Shown here: positions 1-8,541 of the stretch, in pieces | Numbering within the stretch: the stretch's first letter is position 1 | Layout of the letters: each line of letters starts with the position of its first letter | Assembly (NCBI GenBank): GCA_018223385.1 | Contig: JAGTTR010000006.1 | Location: 89,336-153,335 of the forward strand | Source: Oscillospiraceae bacterium Marseille-Q3528 | Lineage (GTDB): Bacteria; Bacillota; Clostridia; Lachnospirales; Lachnospiraceae | DNA: 64,000 nt | Direction of reading: 5' to 3' | Notes under the pieces: model-generated | What the model saw: the letters and a program-made list of their open reading frames with translations, nothing else | Told to the model about the DNA's origin: nothing | The model's database searches: none | Position numbers and translations under genes: made by a program

Positions 1-100
1 TGCTTTTGTTTTTCCTGTCACTCCTCATTTTATGGGCTGTATTATAAAAAGTCAATATACTCCACCACTGAATCATGACCATGAAAATTTCAAAAGTAAA

Positions 101-147
101 GGGGCTGTCGCAAAATCATCAACAATAGATGATTGAGCGGCAGCCCC
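101..147. repeat. Palindromic repeat, copy A
   Basis: A near-perfect hairpin. GGGGCTGTCGC pairs with GCGGCAGCCCC around an inner ATCATC/GATGAT stem. Forty-three bases of it recur in opposite orientation at 39745-39787 with one difference. It lies about 60 bases past the end of the minus-strand gene at 209-700, so it could serve as a terminator. The repetition at a distant site suggests a small mobile palindromic element or an insertion-sequence end. Confidence 0.7.
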
Positions 148-208
148 TACTACGAAGAAATACAAATTAGCAAGCAGGACAATGTGATACCACTTTGCTA
201 TTCATGGG

Positions 209-700
209 CTAATCGATCCAGATACCATCGGAAAGAGATGGTGCAGATTCCGTTGTGTTACCTTCATGGATTGTATGATAACCTCGTGCTCGATAATAAT
301 AACCACCTGTTACACTGACATTCTTAGAACAATTAGCGGTATAAGCATTCGTTTTTGATGCAGAAACCGATGTCACCGGAACCCATTCTCCATTCACATA
401 CCGGTCCAAATAAATTGTTGCGACTATTCGATCACACGTTTGATAGGCGTCCGTTCCTCCTGAAATTTTAACCACACGATTCCCTTCATTACTTATCTTG
501 CAATGTCCCTTCTGCAGATAAGTACCTCGTCTCATCATATTCTGCCATATATCTTCCGACTCTACTTCATCTTCCAAAAGCTGCGATTCCATCCCTTCCC
601 AATAATCAACCTCAGCCGCCTTTGCCGTTGAACAAACACCCATAAACAATATCCCACAGAACATCATTGTAAAAATTTTCTTATATAATTTCTTTCCCAT
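209..700 (-). CDS. Small secreted protein (DUF6147-like)
   Basis: A 163-residue exported protein of unknown function. The first 28 residues form a clear signal peptide: a Lys-rich start, a hydrophobic core MMFCGILFMGV and cleavage near STAKAA. The mature part is a small beta-rich domain with two cysteine-containing stretches (YQTCDRI, TANCSKN), an aromatic YYYRARGYH segment and a TESAPS tail, resembling DUF6147-type proteins of Clostridia. A strong GGGAGGAT precedes the ATG at 700. It lies 18 bases after the upstream membrane-protein gene, so the two are probably co-transcribed. The family name is from memory; export is the secure part. Confidence 0.7.
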   Translation of the reverse strand: MGKKLYKKIFTMMFCGILFMGVCSTAKAAEVDYWEGMESQLLEDEVESEDIWQNMMRRGTYLQKGHCKISNEGNRVVKISGGTDAYQTCDRIVATIYLDRYVNGEWVPVTSVSASKTNAYTANCSKNVSVTGGYYYRARGYHTIHEGNTTESAPSLSDGIWID

Positions 701-718
701 CTATATCCTCCCTCACGT

Positions 719-1777
719 TTACCATAACTCAATTCCACTTATCAATTTTTTAAAGCTACCATCTTCCATATCTCCCATAATTTGATAAAAAGTATTGCCA
801 TACCCCATCTCTGCATAATATCCAACATTATTTTTATCCCTGTCAATGCGATAAATCACAACTTCAATATTATTATTTATGGTTTGTTTTTCTATGTCCA
901 AATTTTCCCCATCATATGTAATTCCCAGTGACATGTCCTTATCAGACTTATCCATCAATACGGTAACTATCTTTTCCTTGTATGAATAAAACATTTTGGC
1001 CCATTGGGCATCACTATCTATGTATACACTATCGTACCTCATCCCTTCCGGTACATCCATAAAATATAAAGGTCTTATTCCTAACTCACTTTTTATCAAA
1101 TCCAGCGCTTCTGTCTCCGTATATTCCCGATCTTCAGAAAAATGTTCTGCATCATTATTCACCGTCGTAACCGGCTTATTTCCCAACAGCCATCCCAGCT
1201 TTTCTACCCAATACATACGCATGGCATTGCTGTTGATACTGACGATAAGCACCACTGCTGCAGACGCGGCAGCACCAATGAAGATCCGGGCGCTTTTTCT
1301 CCACCTCCTTCTTTTCCTCTTGTCTTTGTCTGACGAGGACTGTGCCGCCTCCTTTCCGATAACGTCCTCCAGTGTTTTTCCGCTGTTTTTGAGTGCCCGA
1401 CCAAGACGGATAAGTTCTTCCATGTCCGCCTCTTGGTCGTTTTCGGTATGCACGGTAGGAACGGACACTTCTCTGTCCATTTTTCCATCGCTGCCCTTCC
1501 CGTTCTCTCCAGTGCTTTCCGGCACTTCCACCAGCTGTTCCGCTCTTTTGTGAAGTTCAGGATCCGCATGAATTTGCGCAAGCATCCGATCCAGCATTGC
1601 CTGGGCGTCCTCCGCCGGAAGTTCAGTCTGGGGCTGACGTGCAAGGGCACGTGCCTCCAGCTCTTTTGCAGTGGCTCTGAATTCTTCTGCCAGTCTCTGA
1701 TCCTGTTGTTTATTTTCTGCCTCCTCCAATGCTTTTTCATCGGCATCTTTGGAAGGTCTGAACTTGATAATATCCAT
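719..1777 (-). CDS. Membrane protein with DUF4367-like C-terminal domain
   Basis: About 352 residues. The N-terminal 150 residues are charged and Glu/Ala/Gln-rich, probably a helical cytoplasmic region. A basic KRKRRRWRK patch leads into one membrane segment (IFIGAAASAAVVLIVSI). An extracellular domain follows with a pattern typical of DUF4367 proteins (SELGIRPLYFMDVPEGMRY and an IYRI/GYGNTFYQI ending). Such proteins often accompany sigma factors as membrane sensors or anti-sigma-like partners; that role is inference here. I chose the ATG at 1777; a GTG at 1792 is in frame but has a poorer ribosome site. It is followed closely by the secreted protein gene. Confidence 0.65.
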   Translation of the reverse strand: MDIIKFRPSKDADEKALEEAENKQQDQRLAEEFRATAKELEARALARQPQTELPAEDAQAMLDRMLAQIHADPELHKRAEQLVEVPESTGENGKGSDGKMDREVSVPTVHTENDQEADMEELIRLGRALKNSGKTLEDVIGKEAAQSSSDKDKRKRRRWRKSARIFIGAAASAAVVLIVSINSNAMRMYWVEKLGWLLGNKPVTTVNNDAEHFSEDREYTETEALDLIKSELGIRPLYFMDVPEGMRYDSVYIDSDAQWAKMFYSYKEKIVTVLMDKSDKDMSLGITYDGENLDIEKQTINNNIEVVIYRIDRDKNNVGYYAEMGYGNTFYQIMGDMEDGSFKKLISGIELW

Positions 1778-1839
1778 GGAAATGATTCCCACCTCTGACT
1801 GATATGTAGATTACAGTTCGGCTTTTTCCAAGTCTTCCC

Positions 1840-1868
1840 TTGACTTTTCGGTTTTCGCGTATCATAGT
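1840..1868 (+). promoter_or_regulatory. Candidate murG promoter
   Basis: TTGACT, a 17-base spacer and CATAGT, 58 bases upstream of the murG start codon. It lies between divergent genes, so a promoter is expected here. The -10 element is only a partial match. Confidence 0.45.
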
Positions 1869-1925
1869 AAACATGTGTCTATTTTTTCGAAGCAATGGCA
1901 TCTAAAAAAGACTTTGGAGGTTATT

Positions 1926-2993
1926 ATGAAACGCATCGTCCTTACCGGCGGCGGAACTGCCGGGCATGTTACACCAAATATTGCCCTGATTCCCCGTCTT
2001 CGAGAACTGAATTACGATATTTGCTATATTGGCTCTTACGATGGCATTGAAAAAAAGCTGATCGAAGAGTTCCATATTCCTTATTACGGTATTTCTTCTG
2101 GAAAATTACGTCGTTATTTTGATCCGAAAAACTTTTCAGATCCATTTAAAGTTTTAAAAGGCATCGGCGAAGCCCGCCGTACTCTGAAGGAACTGAAGCC
2201 GGATATTGTCTTTTCCAAAGGCGGCTTTGTCTCTGTTCCCGTTGTTCTGGCAGCCAAACGGCTTCACATCCCGGTGATCATTCACGAGTCGGATCTGACC
2301 CCTGGTCTTGCCAATAAGATCTGTATTCCATCAGCAGCGAAAGTCTGCTGTAATTTCCCGGAGACCCTGTCCCATTTACCTGCGGGGAAAGCAGTTCTGA
2401 CCGGTTCTCCCATCCGGCAGGAGCTTCTGCGCGGCAATGCGATTGCGGCTCTGGAATTCTGCCATTTTACCGCCAACAAGCCGGTCATTCTTGTTATGGG
2501 CGGCAGCCTTGGTTCCGCCGCTATCAATGACACGATCCGCGGAGTTCTTCCCGAATTACTGAAAAACTTCCAGGTCATCCATCTGTGCGGCAAAGGAAAA
2601 CTGGATCCGCATTTAACAGATGTACAGGGCTATGTACAATTCGAATATATCAAAGATGAACTGCGTGACCTGTTCGCCCTTGCAGACATTGTCATTTCCC
2701 GTGCAGGTGCCAATGCCATCTGTGAACTGCTGGCATTACATAAGCCAAACATCCTGATCCCACTGTCAGCCAAAGCCAGCCGTGGAGACCAGATTCTCAA
2801 TGCCCGTTCCTTTGAGGCACAGGGCTTCAGCATTGTTCTGGAAGAGGAATCTGTGACCAACCTCACTCTGTTGAATGCCATTCAGACATTGATGGACAAT
2901 AAGGAAACCTATATCCAGGCAATGAAGAACAGCAACCAGCAGGATTCTATTGCTACGATCACCGGACTGATCGAGGAACTGACAGCCCGTTAG
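1926..2993 (+). CDS. murG: MurG, lipid II-forming N-acetylglucosaminyltransferase
   Basis: A peripheral membrane glycosyltransferase (GT28) that adds GlcNAc from UDP-GlcNAc to undecaprenyl-PP-MurNAc-pentapeptide, making lipid II. At 355 residues it is full length for the family. Visible motifs are the N-terminal glycine loop GGGTAGHVTPN, HESDLTPGLANK, the second-domain loop GGSLGSAAIND and the donor-binding SRAGANAICELL. The ATG at 1926 follows TTTGGAGG at good spacing; an in-frame ATG at 1875 would add 17 unlikely residues. It stands alone rather than in a division cluster, and a perfect 12-bp hairpin follows it. murF and ddl, acting in the same pathway, lie 22 kb away. Confidence 0.95.
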   Translation: MKRIVLTGGGTAGHVTPNIALIPRLRELNYDICYIGSYDGIEKKLIEEFHIPYYGISSGKLRRYFDPKNFSDPFKVLKGIGEARRTLKELKPDIVFSKGGFVSVPVVLAAKRLHIPVIIHESDLTPGLANKICIPSAAKVCCNFPETLSHLPAGKAVLTGSPIRQELLRGNAIAALEFCHFTANKPVILVMGGSLGSAAINDTIRGVLPELLKNFQVIHLCGKGKLDPHLTDVQGYVQFEYIKDELRDLFALADIVISRAGANAICELLALHKPNILIPLSAKASRGDQILNARSFEAQGFSIVLEEESVTNLTLLNAIQTLMDNKETYIQAMKNSNQQDSIATITGLIEELTAR

Positions 2994-3049
2994 TTTTCCC
3001 GCCAGGAATCACCTGACAAATCATAAAATTCTATATAAAACGATGCATC

Positions 3050-3085
3050 TGTTCCAGCAGCAATCCAACAACCGCTGCTGGAACA
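3050..3085 (+). terminator. Terminator hairpin after murG
   Basis: A perfect 12-bp inverted repeat, TGTTCCAGCAGC and its complement around a 12-base loop, followed by TTTGT. It lies between convergent murG and the sigma-like genes. The T-run is short. Confidence 0.6.
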
Positions 3086-3106
3086 TTTGTAATCAATCGC
3101 AGTCCT

Positions 3107-3328
3107 CTATCTGCCTGCCGCATTCCTTGCCAGGATATCTGCAGTCACCAGCAGCCATGCTTTTATCTGCTCCTCGCTCCAGTCAGCACATCCACAGGAA
3201 TACAACTTTACAAATGCCTGCTGACATACTTCGTCTCTTTGCTCTGCCTGCAGCTGATATCTGGCCGCCATTTGAAGAATTGATCTTCCATATCGCTCAT
3301 ACAATTCTTTGATTTTTTCTTCTGTCAT
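3107..3328 (-). CDS. Short protein resembling sigma factor region 2 only
   Basis: 73 residues that resemble only the N-terminal half (region 2) of an ECF-type sigma factor. They include a YERYGRSILQMAARY segment, EVCQQAFVKLY (the usual core-binding helix pattern) and KAWLLVTADILARNAAGR. No region 4 follows. It starts 31 bases after the stop of the full sigma gene and matches that gene's region 2 pattern (ICQETFLKLF, KAWMIVVADNAAKD). It is therefore probably a diverged, truncated paralogue. It may be a remnant or a small modulator; there is no evidence that it can start transcription. Confidence 0.55.
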   Translation of the reverse strand: MTEEKIKELYERYGRSILQMAARYQLQAEQRDEVCQQAFVKLYSCGCADWSEEQIKAWLLVTADILARNAAGR

Positions 3329-3359
3329 CCCACCATCCCCCTGTTTCTCTATCTGTCTC

Positions 3360-3899
3360 TCAGAAGCGAATCTCCTGATATTCTTCCCGGTAATTTTTAC
3401 GAATCCATTTTCTTGCCCTGTGAAGCTTCATGCTTACCTGATGATAGGTAAGATTCATCCGCTTTGCAGTCTCCTCCAGTGACATTCCCAAACAACAGGT
3501 CATCACCACGATTTCGTATTGTTCTTCATTGACACTTCTCAGATGATCAAGAATCCTGGACCTGAAATCTTTTCTGATGATTTCATCAAAATAACTGCTG
3601 CCAGATACCCGTACACGAAGTGCTTCTGAAAACTCAACATCATCTTCACTGACCTGTTTGTAACGTCCGCCTTTCCTGAGTACATCTTTTGCCGCATTAT
3701 CGGCAACCACTATCATCCAGGCTTTAAGAACCTCATCCTCCTGTCCCAAATCCACGCGTGCAAATAATTTTAGAAAAGTTTCCTGACAGATATCCTGTGC
3801 ACAAAACAAATCTTCCGTTCTGTTAAGTGCCACCTGAATGATGAGGTTCTGATATTTCCAAAATAATACCTTAAACCTCTCCTCATTCGTCTCCAGCAT
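3360..3899 (-). CDS. ECF-like RNA polymerase sigma factor
   Basis: A 179-residue sigma-70 family factor. Region 2 spans roughly residues 10-80 (ALNRTEDLFCAQDICQETFLKLF, then AWMIVVADNAAKDVLRK). Region 4 spans about residues 120-175, with EEQYEIVVMTCCLGMSLEETAKRMNLTYHQVSMKLHRARKWIRK split around a recognisable helix-turn-helix. There is no region 1 or 3, which fits the ECF class. The ATG at 3899 follows GGGAGC. The truncated region 2 paralogue lies just downstream. No anti-sigma gene is adjacent, although the DUF4367-type membrane protein at 719-1777 is a possible distant partner. Confidence 0.85.
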   Translation of the reverse strand: MLETNEERFKVLFWKYQNLIIQVALNRTEDLFCAQDICQETFLKLFARVDLGQEDEVLKAWMIVVADNAAKDVLRKGGRYKQVSEDDVEFSEALRVRVSGSSYFDEIIRKDFRSRILDHLRSVNEEQYEIVVMTCCLGMSLEETAKRMNLTYHQVSMKLHRARKWIRKNYREEYQEIRF

Positions 3900-3914
3900 A
3901 AAGTCTGCTCCCTT

Positions 3915-4328
3915 TTATACCTCTTTCATTCTGCTCAGAATATCGTCTCTCATCTCATCCGTGAGCGTTCCCGGATTCCATTTCAGGAAATCTTCTTCCC
4001 CTTCATATCTGGGGATCAGATGCATATGGAAATGAAATACGGTCTGTCCTGCTGCAGTACCATTGTTCTGAACAACATTAAATCCATCACAGTTCAACGC
4101 TTTCGTCATCTTTCCCGCCATCTTCTTGGCAAGAACAAAGGCTTTTGCGGCCACTGTCTCATCTATCTCATAAATGTTCGCATAATGCTGCTTTGGCAAA
4201 ATTAATCCATGTCCTTTGGATGCCGGACCAAGATCCAGAATCACCCGAAAATCCTCATCCTCATAAAGGGTTGCGGACGGAATCTCTCCATTTGCAATTT
4301 TACAGAAAATACAATCTTTATCTCTCAT
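3915..4328 (-). CDS. HIT family nucleotide-binding hydrolase
   Basis: A 137-residue Hint-like protein that hydrolyses or binds nucleoside monophosphate derivatives in the cytoplasm. The histidine triad is visible as HFHMHL near residue 100. The N-terminal CIFCKIANGEIPS is the usual start of this family and carries a zinc-type CxxC. Other hallmarks are ILDLGPASKGHGLILPK and VVQNNGTAAGQTVFH. Length is typical. It starts at 4328 behind GAGAGG and lies 15 bases upstream of the sigma gene in the same direction, so co-transcription is possible. The true substrate cannot be told from sequence. Confidence 0.92.
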   Translation of the reverse strand: MRDKDCIFCKIANGEIPSATLYEDEDFRVILDLGPASKGHGLILPKQHYANIYEIDETVAAKAFVLAKKMAGKMTKALNCDGFNVVQNNGTAAGQTVFHFHMHLIPRYEGEEDFLKWNPGTLTDEMRDDILSRMKEV

Positions 4329-4791
4329 GTTATTTTACCTCTCTTATCTTTTATTTTTGCGTACTTGTCCAAATCGGGCGGTGCCGCTTTTTGATGATCT
4401 TTTCCTACTGATTATAACAAATTTCAGCAGAAGCTTCTATCTTGATTTCTTATTTTTGTTTCTTATCTTTTTTGGTTTCTATCTTTTATGGAAAATGCTT
4501 CCACTTGTATGCCATCTGGCGGATATATGGAAATCTCAACGATATACTCCGGACAAACGATCCGGTTATGTATGACAGGCGATATCTGTATGAGATCAGC
4601 AGCTTTTGAAAAAGGAATGCCTCTGTTTTGAATTGCTGAAAGATCATGAAGAACCTTTTTCATTGAAAATCAAAAAATAAAGATAAATTATGTTTTTCAG
4701 AATTAATTTCTGGTAATTATATCCAATTCTTACTGAAATTTTAATATATTATTGTATATTTTTCAATCCCCAAATCATCCAAACAATTCTA
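4329..4791. other. AT-rich gap without a convincing gene
   Basis: These 463 bases separate the HIT gene from the rhomboid gene. Short frames exist on both strands, including a 66-codon minus frame at 4463-4663, but none has a good ribosome site, family motif or coding texture. No stable hairpin was seen. It presumably holds the HIT promoter and possibly the decayed end of an old gene. Confidence 0.5.
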
Positions 4792-5862
4792 CTATTCTCG
4801 ACAATATAAGACAAGTACCGACAATATTCCGCCGATCAGGCCTCCTACATGCGCATAATTATCCACACCTGATCCGGTGATTCCATGATACAGACTGATG
4901 AAAATCAAAAATCCCAGTCGCCTGGTCGTCATATCCTCCAGACTTCCCCGATTTCTGGCTACAATATAGAACAGTGCTCCAATCACGCCAAAGATTGCCC
5001 CTGAGGCACCTGCACTCACCGCATAATCTCCGCTGAGCATGGCATGTGCAAAGGACAGGCCGCTTCCCGCCAGCCCTGACAGCAGGTATATCACCAGATA
5101 TTTCCAGTGCCCAACTGCCCGCTCTACATTATCTCCAAGGAAAAACAGAACCAGCATATTATTGGCCAGATGTGATATGCCAAAATGAAGAAACATCGCG
5201 GTAAACAGACGATAATATTCTTTTCCATAGTAAATATAGGGTGCATAGGATGCCCCGTGTTCCACCATATATGAAGCATTTTCCGTGGAACCGAAAAGCT
5301 CCATCACCAGAAATACCGCGATGTTGATGATCACAATCGTCGTATTTACGAAAGCCCGTGGTTTTCCATCTGCCCGTCTCGTCAGAAAAGAGCCCTGTTG
5401 GCCGGAGGATCTTGCCCGCTTCCATCCACCTGCCGTTCCAGATCTTTCTGATTGTACGGACATCTCCCGGTCAATCTGCTCCAGAAGCCGTTCCAGCCCA
5501 TAAAACTGCCCCGGCTGATTTTCATAGATAAACAATCTGCCGCTTCCGGTATCCCACAGCCAGCAGCCCGGTATCTGTTCTGCCAGCGCCCGATAACGAT
5601 CCATCTGACTTCCCGCCAGCAAGAAAAGCAGCCTTGGGCTTCCGCCCTGCATTTCCAGTTCCTGATAGGCCTCCTGTCCCACACGAAGCAGGAAATCTCT
5701 GTCCGGCACTCCTTTTTCATCTGTCCAGTCAATCAAAATACCAACTGCCCCCATATCTGTATTTCTGTAGTGCAACACCAGCTGTCCGCCTGCAAAGGTC
5801 ATTTCCCGGTATCCGCTCTCATGCAGTTTTTTTCTCAAAAGCTCCGATTTTTTCATGGTCAT
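4792..5862 (-). CDS. Rhomboid family intramembrane serine protease
   Basis: 356 residues. Residues 1-140 form a soluble domain of unknown function, followed by a basic linker and six or so membrane segments. The catalytic serine sits in GASGAIFG and the catalytic histidine in YAHVGGLIGG; HFGISHLANNMLVLFFLG is the conserved early motif (HxxxN). The family cleaves single-pass membrane proteins inside the bilayer. It is the last minus-strand gene after the Tad-like pilus locus, 68 bases past the FHA gene, and may be in that operon. Substrates are unknown; pilins or pseudopilins next door are an inference only. Confidence 0.9.
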   Translation of the reverse strand: MTMKKSELLRKKLHESGYREMTFAGGQLVLHYRNTDMGAVGILIDWTDEKGVPDRDFLLRVGQEAYQELEMQGGSPRLLFLLAGSQMDRYRALAEQIPGCWLWDTGSGRLFIYENQPGQFYGLERLLEQIDREMSVQSERSGTAGGWKRARSSGQQGSFLTRRADGKPRAFVNTTIVIINIAVFLVMELFGSTENASYMVEHGASYAPYIYYGKEYYRLFTAMFLHFGISHLANNMLVLFFLGDNVERAVGHWKYLVIYLLSGLAGSGLSFAHAMLSGDYAVSAGASGAIFGVIGALFYIVARNRGSLEDMTTRRLGFLIFISLYHGITGSGVDNYAHVGGLIGGILSVLVLYCRE

Positions 5863-5930
5863 CGGTTCTCCCTGTTTTCCTTTGTTTCTTTTATCATACC
5901 TCCCTGTTTTCTATCTGTCCAGAAAATACG

Positions 5931-7355
5931 CTACAGAAAAAGAAACGCCTGATCCGCAAACAATAATTCATCTCCCTGCACCAGCGTCGCTTTTTCCTCC
6001 CTCTGCAGCCGATGACTGTTCAGAAAAGTCCCATTGGTAGATGCAAGATCCTGCACGCACCACTCTCCTTTTTCTCGAAAAACAGCCGCATGCACACGGC
6101 TCACCGTTTCTGCCTGTACCCAGATATCTACCTGCTGCTGATCTTTCCCAATTTTCATATAGCTTCCCGACAGCAGCACTTCCTCCTGCGTATCCATCCG
6201 GATCAGCTTATGCGGCATCTCACCGCCCGGGGATCCCAGATATCTCGTGGGCTCTACCGGTCTCACCGAAGGTCTTTGCTCCTGATTCGGAACATTCTTT
6301 TTGCGATAAAAAATTCTGGCAAACAACACAATCATGCCCAAAGCAAAACATCCCATTGCAATCCACGGGCCATATAGCTGGAAAACCGAAAAAGAGGATT
6401 CAGAGGAAACGGCTTCCACTTTGATCTCCGTACCTGCATCCGTAAGCACATAAGCCCGGAACAGTGCAACACCTCCACACAAAATTCCAAAGAAAAGCAT
6501 CAAACCGTTTCGAAGCCATTTTCCATTCGCTTTCTTTTCAGAAGCTCCGTCCGCTCTGGCATCTGTGTTTTCCTTCATGTGTTTTCGGCCAACCGTACTC
6601 TTTGTCTTCTGCGCTGCCTTTGCCTTTCTCTTGCTCCGGATATTCTCTTCCGTCTTCGGTCTGGCTTCTGTATACCCGGAAAAATCCACCGCATACTCTC
6701 CCTGTTTTCTCCAGACGCCTCCATCCCACAGTTCATAATCATCCGCCTGCTCTGTTGTAGATTTTCCTTCCGGCTGCGGATATCTTTGCACATATTCCTT
6801 CTTTTCCCACCGTTCCGGCTGCACGCGCAAAAGCCCCATCAAACTCTCCATACAGGCCTGGGCCTCCTGTGATTTTCGATAGATGCCATACCCCAGTACC
6901 ACACCCCGCTGCTGCCCATAATCCATATGATCCAGGATATATTCCGAAAGACTTCGAAAAGCTTCTGCAAAAGATAAGGTTCTGCCGGGCAGATAGCAAA
7001 AATGATAAGTTTCCTGCGCATTGACAAAAATGTATGCCGGATCCAGAACGATTCCCGCCGGGGAAAGGAGATATTCGGACACCGCTTTCATGACCTGATC
7101 AATCGCCAGAAGCAGTTTCTCCATGTCCTCATACCGCATCCCCGTTTGCACATATTTTTCATTCAATGGCTGCTCATCCAGTGTATGATAGTGAAAGAAC
7201 AGTACTGCATCCACCATCTGTACGTGGCACTCCAGAAGCGCCGGAATCTGGTTGCCAGTCAGCATACGGATCTGATAGTTTTCAAAAGAATACCCGTATT
7301 CATCTTCCAGCACAAGTACGTTTCCCGTACACTCTTTTCTGTACTCTGCCTTCAC
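5931..7355 (-). CDS. DUF6382-type protein with C-terminal FHA domain
   Basis: 474 residues. The N-terminal 200 or so form a domain often fused to FHA in Clostridia Tad loci (DUF6382-like). A basic linker rich in Lys/Arg follows. Two membrane segments come next (GLMLFFGILCGGVALF and WIAMGCFALGMIVLF). The C-terminal FHA domain shows MKIGK, SRVHA and STNGTFLN, the phosphothreonine-binding signature. A GTG start at 7355 follows AAAGGAGA. It closes the pilus operon and could tie pilus assembly to Ser/Thr phosphorylation. That link is inference; no kinase gene lies in this window. Confidence 0.85.
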   Translation of the reverse strand: MKAEYRKECTGNVLVLEDEYGYSFENYQIRMLTGNQIPALLECHVQMVDAVLFFHYHTLDEQPLNEKYVQTGMRYEDMEKLLLAIDQVMKAVSEYLLSPAGIVLDPAYIFVNAQETYHFCYLPGRTLSFAEAFRSLSEYILDHMDYGQQRGVVLGYGIYRKSQEAQACMESLMGLLRVQPERWEKKEYVQRYPQPEGKSTTEQADDYELWDGGVWRKQGEYAVDFSGYTEARPKTEENIRSKRKAKAAQKTKSTVGRKHMKENTDARADGASEKKANGKWLRNGLMLFFGILCGGVALFRAYVLTDAGTEIKVEAVSSESSFSVFQLYGPWIAMGCFALGMIVLFARIFYRKKNVPNQEQRPSVRPVEPTRYLGSPGGEMPHKLIRMDTQEEVLLSGSYMKIGKDQQQVDIWVQAETVSRVHAAVFREKGEWCVQDLASTNGTFLNSHRLQREEKATLVQGDELLFADQAFLFL

Positions 7356-7390
7356 TGCTCATTTCTCCTTTCCCACCAAACTTGCAGCCA

Positions 7391-7616
7391 CCGGATACTT
7401 CGCCCACAGTTCTGCCTCTTCGGCAGCTTCCGTTATTATCGCTCTTTCCAGCGCTGGAGCCGACAGATCTTCCGGATTGCCGTCACCGGATATTCCGTCT
7501 GTAGCTCTTCCTCTTTGAAAACTTCCGTTATTTCCATTCCTTCCAACGCTGGAGCCGACGCATCTTCCGGATCGCCGTCACCGGATGTTCCGTCTGCAGC
7601 TCCGCCTGCTCGGAAA
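7391..7616. repeat. Tandem 95-bp repeat at the 3' end of a tadE-like gene
   Basis: Two full units (7427-7521 and 7522-7616) and one decayed partial unit (7391-7426). The core TCACCGGAT...TTCCGTCTG is nearly the same in the first two. Read on the minus strand, the units encode related peptides (QTEHPVTAIRKM, QTEYPVTAIRKI, WAKYPVAAS). Each lies in a different frame and ends in its own stop, at 7528, 7436 and 7359. The first supplies the C-terminus of the tadE-like protein. Confidence 0.85.
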
Positions 7617-8076
7617 TCTTCCATGGTTCTGTGTTTATTCCTGGCAGAAAGCGAAGCGGAAAACGCATTTCTGCAGTCATAGACGCTTTCAGCCGATTCC
7701 CCTGTACTTTCTGTCGTCCCTGCACCTGATCCGCCAGAAATAAATGACTGGACTGTTCCGATAACACCCGCTGCATCGCTGCCGCTTCATCCTTTCCTTC
7801 CCACTTTGCCTTCATTCCTGCATAAACAGCTTTCTGACAAACAGCCTGACAGACGATCTGATTATGCCAGAACGCTCCCAGATACCAGATCAATACAATT
7901 ACCAGAAATATCATGGGACAGACCACCGCCGCCTCCACGGTATAACTGCCGCACAGGATTATTTTGTTTCCCCACAGTTGTCGTTCATCCTGTTTTTTTA
8001 TCTCTCTGTCTCCCGGTGTATCACAGATGATCCTTTCCACACTGCCACTGCAATCTTTTCGCCCATCGTTTTCCAT
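7528..8076 (-). CDS. TadE-like pseudopilin, downstream copy
   Basis: 182 residues. A short cytoplasmic stretch precedes GSYTVEAAVVCPMIFLVIVLIWYLG, the TadE-type prepilin-like site: a Gly, then hydrophobic residues with Glu at the fifth position. An extracellular region follows. It is probably a minor pseudopilin processed by the adjacent prepilin peptidase. The C-terminal QTEHPVTAIRKMRRLQRW tail is encoded by the first unit of a tandem DNA repeat, so its present end may have been altered by duplication. The start at 8076 follows GAGGAAAC. It lies between the prepilin peptidase and FHA genes. Confidence 0.75.
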   Translation of the reverse strand: MENDGRKDCSGSVERIICDTPGDREIKKQDERQLWGNKIILCGSYTVEAAVVCPMIFLVIVLIWYLGAFWHNQIVCQAVCQKAVYAGMKAKWEGKDEAAAMQRVLSEQSSHLFLADQVQGRQKVQGNRLKASMTAEMRFPLRFLPGINTEPWKISEQAELQTEHPVTAIRKMRRLQRWKEWK

Positions 8077-8110
8077 GTTTCCTCACTCCCCCATTTTTAT
8101 CACGTCTTTT

Positions 8111-8524
8111 TTACTGAAAGAGCAGCATACCCATATATGCCAGAAGTAAAAATGGTGCGAACGGAATCCTGCTTTGCTTTCCAGCTTTATGAAAAACCAG
8201 CAGCAGGCCTGACCAGATACCGGCGACCGTCCAGGCAGCCAACAGCAAAAGTGCGTTCCAGCGCCCACCAAGGAAACTCCCCGTCACAAGCAAAAGCAGG
8301 GCATCCCCACTTCCTATGGCTTCCCGGGTAAGCAAACTCAAACCAAACAGTCCGGCACCAACCGCCATTCCGGCCACAGCAGCCCCCAACGCCTGATCAG
8401 CTGCCACCCTCCACAGCAGCCCTGCCAGGCAAAATAACAGATTTTCTTTCAATGGAATATGCCTGCTGCGAAGATCCGCTCTGCTGTTCCATGCCAGAAT
8501 CAACAGAAGACAGGCCTGCCGCAT
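8111..8524 (-). CDS. Minimal prepilin peptidase (A24 family)
   Basis: 137 residues, an integral membrane aspartyl protease that removes leader peptides from prepilins. The two catalytic aspartates appear in RADLRSRHIP (first) and GSGDALLLL (the GxGD motif). Three or four membrane segments surround them, and FAPFLLLAYMG is the usual C-terminus. It lacks the N-methylation domain of full PilD enzymes, as Tad-type peptidases do. The ATG at 8524 follows AAAGGAGG; a longer frame to 8632 would overlap the upstream gene. It sits between two tadE-like genes and presumably processes Flp1 and both TadE-like proteins. Confidence 0.85.
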   Translation of the reverse strand: MRQACLLLILAWNSRADLRSRHIPLKENLLFCLAGLLWRVAADQALGAAVAGMAVGAGLFGLSLLTREAIGSGDALLLLVTGSFLGGRWNALLLLAAWTVAGIWSGLLLVFHKAGKQSRIPFAPFLLLAYMGMLLFQ

Positions 8525-8541
8525 GAAATGCCTCCTTTCTT

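Noticed and set aside
4463..4663. 66-codon minus frame in the gap before the rhomboid gene
   Set aside because: No ribosome site, no recognisable domain. It may be a decayed fragment, but support is too thin.
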